The position numbers were made by a program, and so were the translations under genes. Shown here piece after piece: positions 12,490-23,112 of a stretch of 64,000 bases of DNA. This DNA comes from Austropuccinia psidii (taxonomy: Eukaryota; Basidiomycota; Pucciniomycetes; Pucciniales; Sphaerophragmiaceae): assembly GCA_023105745.1 (NCBI GenBank), contig JALGQZ010000016.1, forward strand, positions 27,273,154 to 27,337,153, in the 5' to 3' direction. Position 1 is the first letter of the stretch. The number at the start of each line of letters is the position of its first letter. Below the pieces are notes generated by a model. The model saw nothing but the letters and a program-made list of their open reading frames with translations, was not told the origin of the DNA and searched no databases.

Positions 12490-13705
12490 GGGTGTCTTAT
12501 GAAGGTTCTGAATGAGGCCTATCAAATTGTACAACCTCCAAGACTGTGGCACCACTGAATCACCAATCACCACAACAATAATATTTGAAAAAACTGGAAA
12601 GATGATACCATTTTTTCAGCTCTCATATAACTTCCACAGATTTGTTTAGAGAGCAGTAAAGTAGAATATTTCCTGAAAATTCTACAGAAGGGCTACATGA
12701 AAATGGAGCCCTTATTTCTTCATCTTAAACACATAAGAAGTTATTTGTATCTTTCTATGAAAAAAGAAAACAAGTATTTTACAAAAAATTTGAAAATAAT
12801 TGAAACATGTATAGCCTGAGATGCTTAATCCAAATAAATTAATAACTATAGTAATTTTTAGAGATTACTTGTGGATAAATTGAGCTCTTTATTTTCATAA
12901 ATGACAAAGTAATTCAAGAGTAAAGCTCATAATCCCACAACAATTGGTTCTGTGGGATACTATTGCAAAAAATTAAATTATGAGGTGTTAAATCCACCAA
13001 AAAGATTTTTATCAGTTGATTACTCATAATTTTGATAATAAATTAACTCATCTGACTGTAGAGAGTATTACTGTGGGATAATCTCCTATATGATTCAATT
13101 ATGAGTCATAAAATATAATAAAAATATTATTAATCTCTGATTTACTTATAACCCGACAAATAAGAGGCCCCAAGAAATGTAATTTTAAGATTCTGAAATT
13201 TCAGAATCACCAGGAGAATTCTGGAGGTCTGTAGAAAAGGCTTTTAACCCTGTATCAGTAAAAATGGCAACTTGTGGTACCAAAACCACATTTAAGCTCA
13301 ATCAAAGGCTGTATTGAGCCTGTGGGACCCCAAGTAAGCCACAGAAGTGAAGGTTTTGACTCTATGAATGTGTCTATAGGTGGATAAACTTGAACTACCC
13401 TGGAGTAAAAATAAAAGAGGTCTTCTCCTCACCAAAATAAGAACTTATCTTGTCTTTTATTTTGGAAATTTTGTGTAAGGTCACAAAAAGAAGTAATTTT
13501 AGAATTAATTGGATATAACTATGATATCATTTATTTTTTGATTATTATTTCAATTCAAAAGATACTTGGAGAAACCAGGGTTTTCACTAGACCAATCACC
13601 ACTATGTTATTATAGTAGAGCCCTTTCAGCTTATTTTAATATGAATTTTTTGTAACACTAATAGCTATAAAATTTTTATTGAAATATAATAGATTAATCA
13701 TGACA

Positions 13706-14064
13706 ATCAGAGATTCATTTTGAGTAGCTTTGAAATGAAGAAAGGTAAGAGAACCAATTCTGAGTTTTTCAAAATCTTTAGAGCTTTAAAATAAGATGAA
13801 GGAATATTGTACTGTGTATAACTATGAGATAGGAATACTAAGAATTAAATTAAAAAATGAATGATGAAGATTTGAGCTTATATGTGTACATATGTTTGGG
13901 TCTAGTGTTGAGAAATATTTGATTTGATTTATCTAGATCCCGGTTATCTATATTTTAGCTATTTAATAACAAAGAAACAGCTAGAAAATCAGCTCCTGTA
14001 ACTAGAATATTACCTCCTGCATTATTGAATTAAGATCGCCTATATGATATGAATTTGGAATAAA
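13706..14064. other. Short unassigned AT-rich stretch
   Basis: Between the end of the 9903-13705 solo LTR and the start of the E0 3' LTR I see no gene, RNA or repeat that I can name. It is probably the original DNA flanking E0. Confidence 0.5.
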
Positions 14065-16747
14065 TTTCATAATTACTCTACATAATATAAGCTAAAATAA
14101 TAAAAATATTAGTGTGACATGGTAATGATATTTTCAAAAGAGTTTAATCAAGGGTTCTTACTATTTCTATGATGGTAAATTCTTTGGAAAACCCTAGTGC
14201 AGTAATTATCAATTAGTTTTCCCTAATAAGTACTAAAATGATTAATTTTATGATTAAAACCTGTTTATCTTGCAAGAAGAACATTTTTCTTTACAATGGT
14301 ACCAAGTAGGAATTAAAGAGAAGGATGGGATTCCTCTTTTGGGCAGATGAAGGTCCATTTTTATCCTGAAGAGGGGTGGAAGGATCTCTGTTCCTTATAA
14401 TGTAGAAGGAGTGAAGAGTTTTTTCACTCCAATGGGTGGAACTGTGGCTTCCACCGTCCTGTACTACCTGCATTGGTATCAGATGTGGTTTGAAAACCAC
14501 ATCTGGTCACATTGATCAAGTAAAGGGTGAAAAATGTCTCTTGGGGTCCTCACAGGCCAGATGAATAGAAAGATGTAAAGCATGCATCAGTGGACCACAA
14601 ATTAGTCATAGTATGAGGTATTGAAGTATAAGACACTCTGTTGTGGTATTGGAAACTAAGATTAAATGGTATAGGATACTATCCCACAGTATTTGACCTT
14701 TTCAAATATGGTGAAAATTTGACCTTTAAACTGCTATAACCTTGTCAGTTTGAAAGATAGAAAGCTTGTCACAGTGACTCTGTGATATAGCTTTACAATG
14801 ATAATGAAAATCTATAAATATTAATTTGACACAAACAAAATGATGATTAATTCAGGATAAAATAGTTAAAACCAATATACTAAAGATCTTAGTGATGGTG
14901 AGTACTACTGATAACCCTGGGTTCAGTGTTTACCTGTTTGTATACAATAATAAACCCCACAATAATTCAATATTATGATTATACCAGTTATACTCTAAGG
15001 GTACTACTTATTTGAGAACCTATACCAAATAAGAATACTAAGAAAACAATGTAGGATTTGCCTTTTGGTGAGGAAAAGGCTCATTTTATCTTGTTATGGG
15101 GTAGAAGGAGGTTTATTACCTTTTCACAAAACAACAGAGTGAACTTTTTCACTACTATGGGCTGGTTTGTGGTTCTATGCACTCAATGCCGACTGGTATT
15201 GGGTGCAAATATGATTTTGGAACCACAAGTTGTCATTTTTACCCTATACAGTGTGAAGATTTGCCCCAATGGAGGCTACAGGTTTGTTCTGGTGCTTCTG
15301 ACACGTCAGAAACTGCACAGAAATTTTTTTTATGACTATTATTTGTCAGTCTATGAGAAATTAAATAATAAACAGGTTTAAATTCAATTATATGGACAGA
15401 TGTCCCACAGTAAGATCCCATACTGGCTAGTGTGGGATTATAATCTTAAAGCCTGATTATTGCTGTCAGTTTTAATTATGGAGAGCTGAAAAGGGGCTCA
15501 TTTTTTAGCCCTTTATGAGGTCTACACAAGGGTTACTTGTTTGGTATAGCCAGAATTATATATGTCAAGGCCATACCAATTCTAAATTTCATTATAAATT
15601 TGTGGATTTGTTATAAATACTGTATTGCGTTTGTTTGCTCCTTAAATTTTTTCCTAAATGGGTTATGAGTAAATGGATGGAATCATAAGAAATCCCTGAT
15701 TGTGCTCTTTACTAAGAGAATCTACTTTAGGTATCTCACACCAAAGCTGTAGAAGCTAGATGAGAGTTGAATATTTTGCTCACCCTTATTTGGCTTATTT
15801 AAAGCCTTACCTTCTTTAGTTTTGATGCTAGATCCATTTGGCTAGTACCATTAGATAGCCCTTATCGAAATATTCAATTGGAAACCCCATTATATGGGGC
15901 TCTTCCTCTACCTCCAGATTTCAGTTGAGAGGCCAAAATTAAGGTTTATGCTCAGTTCTTGTTTTGAGCTGGACTAACTCCGTCATTAATTATCCTATGG
16001 TTATGGGAGCTATATCATTTGAAAGAGGTAAATTTCCTCTTTCCTTTTATACCCCTAGTTAAACTTTTTGACTCAGGTCACTTTTATTGTGTGTTTTTTC
16101 TCTACCAGTGTTTCATGGTATTTTGGTTTCATGCTTGCGCTCTGGGTTTGAGTCACAGGCATACAAAGCTTGTACGTGGCTCATTTTGTAGCCCTTTATG
16201 GTGTCTAAAATGATAACTCATCTAATATACCTAAAAGTATGTATTGCAAAGCTATACAGGCTTCAAGTTCTGTAATTGGAACTTAGAATTTTGATAAGAG
16301 CTGTATTAAGTTTTTATCCTTAATAAAATTGGGTCTGAAGGTCATACAGGGTTTTGGAAGGTATCAGTAAAGACATGAGATTCTTTTTTTATAAAATGAA
16401 CAAACTTGAGGTCTCTAACACTAAATCTGTAGAGGCCAGATGAGAGGTGAATCATTAATTAATCCTCATTTGGCCTATGAATGACTCCAGCTTCTGTAAT
16501 TTTGGTGCTAGCCCTACTTTGGAACTCTAAGTCTAAGATTGAGTTTTGGGCTGCAATAAGCTTTTTATTCTTTTTCCTATGGTTATGGAAAGTGTATATT
16601 GTGAAAGAGGTTACTTTTCTCTTTCTTTTAGATGCCTTTATGCATTATTGTGGCTCAGGTCACTTCTTAGTAGGAAGCTTGCTCTAACATTGTTTTATGG
16701 TATTATGGTGAAATGCTTGTGCTCTGGGTTTGAGCCACAGGCTGACA
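14065..16747 (-). repeat. E0 3' LTR, split by a solo LTR
   Basis: The outer end (16171-16747) has the minus-strand start TGTCAGCCTGTGGCTC next to pol. The inner part continues left of 14762 and can be aligned with 10232-11736 down to about 14065, where the expected TGT...CA end is too eroded to place exactly. Without the insertion it is about 1.27 kb. A stem with 10 bp arms and a TGAA loop lies at 14481-14504, and a second with 8 bp arms GGAGTGAA/TTCACTCC at 14408-14430. Confidence 0.78.
14767..16165 (-). repeat. Solo LTR with perfect TSD
   Basis: This 1399 bp LTR of family 2 starts TGTCACAGTGACTC on the + strand and ends GGCATACA. It is flanked by AAGCT on both sides (14762-14766 and 16166-16170). 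There is no internal region, so it is a solo LTR inserted in the E0 3' LTR. The two tandem-looking LTR ends near 16165 and 16747 are explained by this insertion. Confidence 0.9.
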
Positions 16748-16772
16748 TACCCTCATTCAAAAAAAAAGATCA

Positions 16773-18675
16773 TCATTGATGAGAGTTTTCATGCCTCCTA
16801 GAGGCTCTTGATCTTTTCAGGTCAAAGTGCCCATCTGGCATTTCATATTCTGCTAACCATTTGTCTTTATCAGCTATCTGGATCTTGAACCTAGCAAGGC
16901 ACTGTGTATGGTCCTCACCATTAAGTCTTATCTTCCTAGATTTAATGATATTCTTCACCGGACCAGAGAAAACCATCAATTTCCACTATTTCCTGTGGGG
17001 TTTGAGTTTTGTTCCTGGATGGTAACTTTTCCTCTCAATTCTGGTGGTAGGGATTTACTAGGATAACTGGGAACACTGGATGTTTCCTAGAGAACCCTTC
17101 AGTAAGTCTGACCTTCAATACATTTTTACCTATCAGCTTTGTGATAGTGAAGGGTCCTACAAATGAGTCTCTCATTTTCTTAGGGACTTTTAGGATGTTG
17201 AAGTTTAGAGTGGAGACTAGTGATTGGCAACCCTCTTTAAAGTTGGGTTCTCTATGAGTACTCTCATATATTTTATTATTATACTCTTTTTCTTCCCTTA
17301 TCATTTTTATTCTGTCTCAAATTCCTTTTTGAACATCTCATGGAAGTCTTTGGATGTGGGGTGGATGGTATGAGGATTATTCTTCAAGTAATCCAGTGGT
17401 CACAAGGGTTTCCACCCCTTCTCTATCAGAGATAGTCATTTCCCTGTGGTTTAGGGTTAGCTGGTATTGTAATACAGCTGTATAGCTGGTAGAAGTTCAA
17501 CCCAGCCATGGGTGTACCCTTAATGGTCTTTATACTCCATATCATATGAATAGAACCTTTTTATGATGTTGTTCATTTTTGGGATCATCCTTTCAGATAG
17601 ACCATCTGTTTGTGGATGGTAAGCTGTGGTGAATGAAAGCTTGATTCCCAGGATATCATAGAGATTTTTCCAAAATTATCATAACAATTTGGGATCTATA
17701 TCACTAAAAATGATCTTGAGTACTCCAAAAGTTTCTATAATGGTATTCCAATATAGTAATGGTGTGTACATAGCTGTATACTCCTAATGAAATGATAGGA
17801 ATCTAACAATATGTCTTCAAGGACTAAAAAGGAATTTTAGTTTTCTTTGCCACCTGGTACAAGGCCCATTACCAAGTCCATTTTGATTATCTTCCATGTG
17901 TGCTTTGGCTCCTCTATGTTCTGTAGTAGTCCATACATCTTCCCATGCTTCCTATTTGACTTTTGGAATATGAAAAAAGTGTTGATGGTTGACTAGGCTT
18001 TTGTTCCAGCTGAAGCCACCCAGCTGTAATGGATAAACTTTCCTTGGTTTTGTATTCACTCATATGTCACATACATGGGGAGTCATGGAACTCTAGAAGA
18101 ACTAGTGTGATATGATCTCTGTCAATCACTATGAAAGAATGAGTGGGCTTCATCCAGTGGTATAGGAGACTATTTATAAGGAAAAATGTATTATCTTTAT
18201 AGTCCCTCAATCAAGCTCCCTCTGACTGTGATTCTAGCCCTGCACTCCTATACTTCTGCTGCAGCAGTGACATTGGTATGCCAAACTGATTTTGTTTGTG
18301 ATATGAATTGTGAACTGTATTAAATAATTCAGTGAGGAGCTCTGAGGAATGTATCTCCAGTATGGGTGTCTCCTTCTCTACTTGGGTACTCTGGTTAGAG
18401 TCTTAAGTTCCCCCTTTTGTTCACCACTCTGAGAATTTGAAGTTCTTTTTTCTATCCACTTCCATGAAGTGTATAGGTATTCTTGTTTCATTATCTGGGT
18501 AATCAGCTGGGGTTCCTTTGACATCTTCTGAGATTCCTTCCTTGTATATTATGGTCATATTACCTCTATATTCTTGGATGGCTACTTGGAATCTCAACAT
18601 GTGCCTATTGGTTGTTTTCATGCCAAGTAAGGATTCAAGGGATGTGTAGTCTGTGTAGACTTCAAAGACTGAGTC
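16773..18675 (-). pseudogene. E0 pol C-terminal part: RNase H end, integrase, chromodomain
   Basis: The minus strand begins (right) in the middle of RNase H (SVFEVYTDYTSLESLLGMKT, then [16 protein letters not shown]). It runs through a heavily decayed integrase, of which the C-terminal part is clear near 17035-17304 (STLNFNILKVPKKMRDSFVG and KHPVFPVILVNPYHQ). It ends in a chromodomain remnant at 16773-16979 (CLARFKIQIADKDKWLAEYE). Stops and shifts are frequent between 17300 and 18400. The 109 aa frame at 18421-18750 is misleading: its first 25 codons are LTR sequence, and the true element boundary is 18675/18676. Confidence 0.88.
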
Positions 18676-19741
18676 TGTGAGCCTGTGAGGTATGTATAAC
18701 ATACCCATAAGGCCACAAATAATTTTATATACAGCTGATTTAGTCTTCAACAGACTTTTTCATTGAATTTAAAATAAAAAATAACAAAAAATAAATATAA
18801 CTTTTTTTGGATAAACAAAGTTATAGATATTATGTCATTTTTGGATTCTATACCAAAAATTACCTAGGGTACACCCATAGGGTGTTATACCCAAAAGGGC
18901 TTATTTCTTATGTTATTGGAATATTTAAGAATCTCACAGTACTAATGTAACTTTTTTAACATTTTTTTAAAATTGTTAAATTTAAGCTTAAATAAGCTCA
19001 AATTTAAAGTTGCATAAGGTTTATGCAAACTTACCAAAATTTTAGTTAAAATTGAGGTGTTGTGTATATTTACTGAATTGGCTAAGTATTTGCCATACAG
19101 AATGTAAATCCTGTGTGAGCTCCATTTCAAAGTTCCAAGGCCATAGTATGGCTTTAAATAAATAAAAGGGCAAAATCCATGCAAAAAGGCGGGACAAAGG
19201 AAAAAGACCAAACAGAGCTGGGGTACCCAGCTTCTTGGATCTGCAAGGAATCAGTTAAGGTTGTCCACCTGTATTGGAGGATTTTCAACTTTATTTAAAC
19301 TTTAAGATTAGACTTTGATCCAACCATAAAGTTTAAACTGGTTTTATCCCAATTTGGACAGGAATTTCAAGCTGCCAAAGGGTAAGTCCCAATATGCAGG
19401 CTTGAAATTAAAGCTTTGAGACCTGTCAAAGCTTAAATAAGCTTAAAAATTTAAGGTTACAAGAATTAAAACCTTATCAAAAGTTAAGGTTTAGTGTGTA
19501 TTGCTATTTTACGTGGAAAAATAGTAATAACTTCAAAAATTTATTAAAAATCCAATACTCAATGGATTTGCTTGAGAATTTCACACAGCTTACAATTTAA
19601 TATTATCTATATATAAATCAAATTTTAATCAAATTTTATTTATATATTTCCTGGCTAATCAGCCTGAAAGTTTACTTTTTTAATTTTACTTGAAGAAAAT
19701 TAAGATTTCTTTAAAAATTAATTAAGAATTGAGTTTAAGAG

Positions 19742-21677
19742 TGTGAACCTTTGAGATATGACCACATACCCAAAAGGGTCACAAGAAATATTTAATATAA
19801 TCATACATTAAAAATAAGTACTTTTAAAATACCATAAATTGACATAAAACTTGGTTTAACTTAAAACCCAATGAATAAACATGTAAAAGAAATTGTACCA
19901 TTGGATTCCCCATGGTAAAATACACATATACCATTTTTATGGCATATCTGTAAAGTCAATATTTAATAAGTTATAAGTAATAATACCTTATAAAATACAC
20001 AAATCCTTATTTACTTCAAAGGCCAATGAGACAACATGTAAAATAAATTGTACCAGTGGATTCTCCATAAACTTCCACATATAAAACAATTAAGAAGCTA
20101 AGCTTCAAACTCAATACTTAAGGAATTAACCTGAATATATGCACTTTTTTGGTCAACACATATATTCAAGGATTTTAGCTAATATCTCTTGAATTATACA
20201 TGATAGAGTGATGAACCAAAAATAAAGTAATCACGTAATTGCTGTAGGAAGACAGAAATGAAGTTTATTTCACAAGTTATAAACAAGGTTAAAACCTGTA
20301 AGGAATTATTGATTAAAACCAACAGAGCTGTTGACCACTTTGTTGGGAAAGTGGTCCAAACTTAAAAAAAAGTGGACAATTAGCTTCTACTAGTTCATTC
20401 ATGAAGAATGATGTATTTCTTATTATAATATTCAAGGTATAACCCCTTGAAATCATAGTTTGAAGTTTAAAATATTTAATTTTGACAGAAAAGATGAGTT
20501 ACAAGAAAAATCATCAAAAATAGAGTTTTGATGATGTAATGAAATGCTCTTGGCAGCATGATACGATTATGCCAAGCTATTAATATTCACTCTGTGAATG
20601 GCTGTAGCGTGTAAATATTAAAAGTTATTAAGGATCAAAGTATGAGCTTAATTTGATCATTTATGATCACTCATTGTAACCTTAAATTAAGTTTAACAGT
20701 CATATGAGTGATATAATTGGTGAATACTATTAGTTTATGATTAAAACTAATAAAATCCACAAATTTTGGGGTTCTGCCAAGCCTTTGACGTCATCAAACT
20801 TAGAGTTATAGTGATAACTCTAAATAATGGCATAATGATGATGTAATATGGTTTGATCATGATGTAATCATCACCAAACCTTAAACTATTGATCAATCCC
20901 AGTGGATATGATCAGTACACGTCTACTAGAAGCCTGTTGGACTCTAGGAGGGAGGTATTTACTATAAATGGAGCTCTTTTTACTCTGTTTTCCCCCAGAC
21001 GCATCAAAAACATTAAATCAATACAATAAAAGGTAATTTCTTAATTCTTTATATATATAACTTTTATATAATCAAAGACCAAAGATCATCTTATTATAAT
21101 CATCAATTTTGACGTGATAAATCATTTATTTAATTGTTTTTGTTAAAAATCTCTCTAAAATCTCATTTCCACGTAAAAATCAAGAATATTTGTAATTTTG
21201 TCTATTTGTATTGTAAATACAATTTGGATAAGTTGTATTTATATTTTTTGGCATAAAATATCTCAAAATTATTATATTAAGTGTTAAAAGTAGATTATTT
21301 TCTCTCTGTTATTCTTTTGATAATTCTTTAATTAATAGAAATAGTATTTATATTAATTTATAACTTTAATATTAGTAATATTATTGTTATTAATTGTTTT
21401 TTATTAATAAAAAACAATTTTTTACGCCTTTATTATTTGTTTGTAACAATAATGAAGTGCCATTAAATATATTAATTATTTCATATTAATGTATTTATTT
21501 TATTAGATTATATTTTATAATATAAATTATATTATCATATTTATTTAATAATATAATTATTTTTACGCCATAATTATAATTATTTTTATCTTATTTATTT
21601 CATTTATAAGGACATTAATAGTACAATAAGTAAAATATTAGTAATTTTTACTTATTGTTTCATAGTCAAACCTTACA
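19742..21677 (+). repeat. E2 5' LTR
   Basis: This 1936 bp LTR runs TGTGAACC to CCTTACA and is paired with 28317-30282. It carries the core promoter (TATAAA at 20964), a CRE-like palindrome and an upstream inverted repeat. A possible splice donor, AAAAG/GTAATT, lies at about 21032 just downstream of the expected transcription start. Confidence 0.95.
20786..20990 (+). promoter_or_regulatory. E2 LTR promoter region
   Basis: In order it has a perfect CRE/ATF-type palindrome TGACGTCA (20786-20793), an imperfect inverted repeat built from GGTTTG and CAAACC around ATGATG/ATCATC (20850-20880), the conserved block GGACTCTAGGAGGGAG, then TATAAA (20964-20969) and GAGCTCTTTTTACTCTG. The 3' LTR repeats all of these (29351-29358, about 29415-29445, 29528-29535). 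The copy in E1 has lost both CRE and TATA. A polymerase II start would be expected about 25-35 bases after the TATA box. Confidence 0.7.
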
Positions 21678-21679
21678 TT

Positions 21680-21695
21680 TGGGGGCCTGGCCGTG
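21680..21695 (+). other. E2 primer-binding site
   Basis: TGGGGGCCTGGCCGTG lies two bases after the LTR end and begins with TGG as expected for pairing with a tRNA 3' CCA. E3 has the identical 16 bases at the same spacing. I could not assign the tRNA from memory. E4 has TGGGATCCTGGCCGTG at 45604-45619. Confidence 0.8.
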
Positions 21696-21840
21696 ATATT
21701 TACTCTAAAAGACCTTTAAAAAGATTCTAATTGGGCTCATCCAATAAGCAATTATATTTATAATCATAAAATTATATAATAATCTTATAATTATTGATTT
21801 TAAAAGCTATTGAGGCATTTGGAAAGCAATTGTACTGTCT

Positions 21841-21893
21841 TACACGTGGTTTTTCACATCCTTAGACTTGCAAAAACTTTCTTCGAGTGACTC
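21841..21893 (+). promoter_or_regulatory. Conserved leader block shared by E2 and E3
   Basis: The otherwise unalignable, AT-rich leaders of E2 and E3 share TACACGTGG, a T-run and TTTTCACATCC, followed by ACTT and GAGT-N-ACTCT. The E3 copy is at about 39370-39413 on the minus strand. CACGTG is an E-box-like core and GAGTGACTC resembles a Gcn4/AP-1 site. In RNA the block could equally be a packaging or splicing element. It lies inside the proposed leader intron of ORF1. Confidence 0.55.
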
Positions 21894-22192
21894 TAGTAAT
21901 TGAAAAAGATATTTTATAAATTAAAAATAATTTTATATCATAAATTAATTTTATAAAAGAATCATATTCATTTTTATTTTATTCTTTGAAAAAGAAAAAT
22001 ATAAGAAATAATAAAAATATTAAAAACCAATAAAAAAGCTATTTTATTCATTGTAACTTCTTTTCTTCAATTATTTTCATTTTTTTAAATAAAAAAAAAG
22101 ATATAAAAGCAATTTTTATGTAGAAAATTGCCATATCTTACCAAAAAATAACACTTTTATATAAAAGACTTATATTTATTTGTCTTTTTTAG

Positions 22193-23112
22193 TGTTTGAA
22201 GACAACCCAACAGAGGACAACCAAACCACTGTTGAAAGATTGGTGGTAGAAACTTGTCAAAGCTCTCCAACACCAATAATCACTAAGAAAAAGAAAGCCA
22301 AGAAATTGGACTTTCCAGGACCCACTATTAAGGACTCTGAAGGTGAGTACCTTATTTATAAATTTCCATAAGAGTATTTCTGTTCTAAAATACTCTTATT
22401 TCTTATTTTTATGATAATATGACTACCAGAAGAGGCTCCCAATACTCCATCCAATCAGATGGAGCTGGACTCAGAGGTAGAATTGATTCCTCAAAAGGGA
22501 AAAGGAAGGGCAATATACCCAGTGGAACAGAATCCACACAAGGAAGTGCCTTATCCCAAAGGCAAGTCCCAGAAATGCCCATGATATCTGAAGCTGAATT
22601 GGAACTAAGTATGAGTAACTCAAATAGGTACAAATCACATTCAGAGGGCTCAAATAGACATTTACATGAGCCAATACAAACAGTACTACACAGTGTACAA
22701 GGAAAAAGATTGGGAAATGTTGCACCAAATACACCAAGGAGTGATGAGCTCCTGGCAAATCCTAAAGAAGTTCCTCAAAGAGGAGGAAATAGTGAAATAC
22801 TCCAATGGATGGAATCCACTATCATCCAAACCTCAAATCAAAAAGATCAAGGAGTATCATGCCAAAAAGAAGGAGGCAACTAAGGAAGAAGCCCCAGTAG
22901 CTTCTACCAGCAAGCCCCAAGTCAACCCACTTCCCCAAGAAAGGAAGAAGAACAAGAAAAAGAATTGGAGAAAACCACATTCCCCAAGCTACAGGATTCC
23001 CAAAATCCAAAAAGATGCCATGGACAATGTCTTCAACATGGCCAGAACTTTGATAGAATTCAAAGACAAATAGGATCAAAGAATGAGACAACCCCATTTC
23101 CCAAAGAAATAA
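22193..23112 (+). pseudogene. E2 ORF1: spliced accessory/gag-leader ORF, one premature stop
   Basis: Three exons are inferred: 22193-22342, 22430-22561 and 22628-23112. Acceptor TTTTTTAG precedes exon 1. Intron 1 is GTGAGT to ACCAG (87 bp). Intron 2 is GCAAGT to AATAG (66 bp, a GC-AG intron, with AACTAA as possible branch site). The product joins DFPGPTIKDSE to EEAPNTPSNQMELDSE, then YPKG to TNHIQRAQIDIYMSQYK. It goes on with a Trp/Lys-rich domain, a Lys-rich basic stretch, and the tail YRIPKIQKDAMDNVFNMART. The family end FPKK-stop is at 23101-23112, but a TAG at 23071-23073 interrupts this copy. E3 has the same exon structure and residues. The function is not recognised; the basic charge fits nucleic-acid or capsid binding. 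It lies in the +1 frame relative to gag-pol. Confidence 0.72.

Larger units (their letters stand above)
9903..13705 (+). repeat. Degenerate solo LTR (family 2), split by a later insertion
   Basis: The left part (9903-10231) begins with a degraded copy of the family-2 LTR start (compare CCTGTGACTCAAA with CCTGTGATTCAAA at 9909). The right part (about 12495-13705) continues with the matching LTR body and ends ATGACA. Removing the intervening element gives about 1540 bp, the normal length for this LTR family. Possible TSDs are ATTAG (9898-9902) and ATCAG (13706-13710), four of five bases equal. No primer site or internal region follows, so it is read as a solo LTR left by LTR-LTR recombination. 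Confidence 0.72.

Noticed and set aside
15485..16747. A tandem duplication of an LTR end at 15485-16165 and 16171-16747
   Set aside because: The perfect AAGCT target duplication shows an insertion of one solo LTR into another LTR rather than tandem duplication.
18421..18750. 109-codon frame on the minus strand as a gene
   Set aside because: Its first part is LTR sequence and the rest is the E0 RNase H. The element boundary at 18675/18676 cuts through it.
21680..21695. A tRNA gene near the primer sites
   Set aside because: Only the 16-base primer complement is present. No cloverleaf or A/B boxes were found around it.
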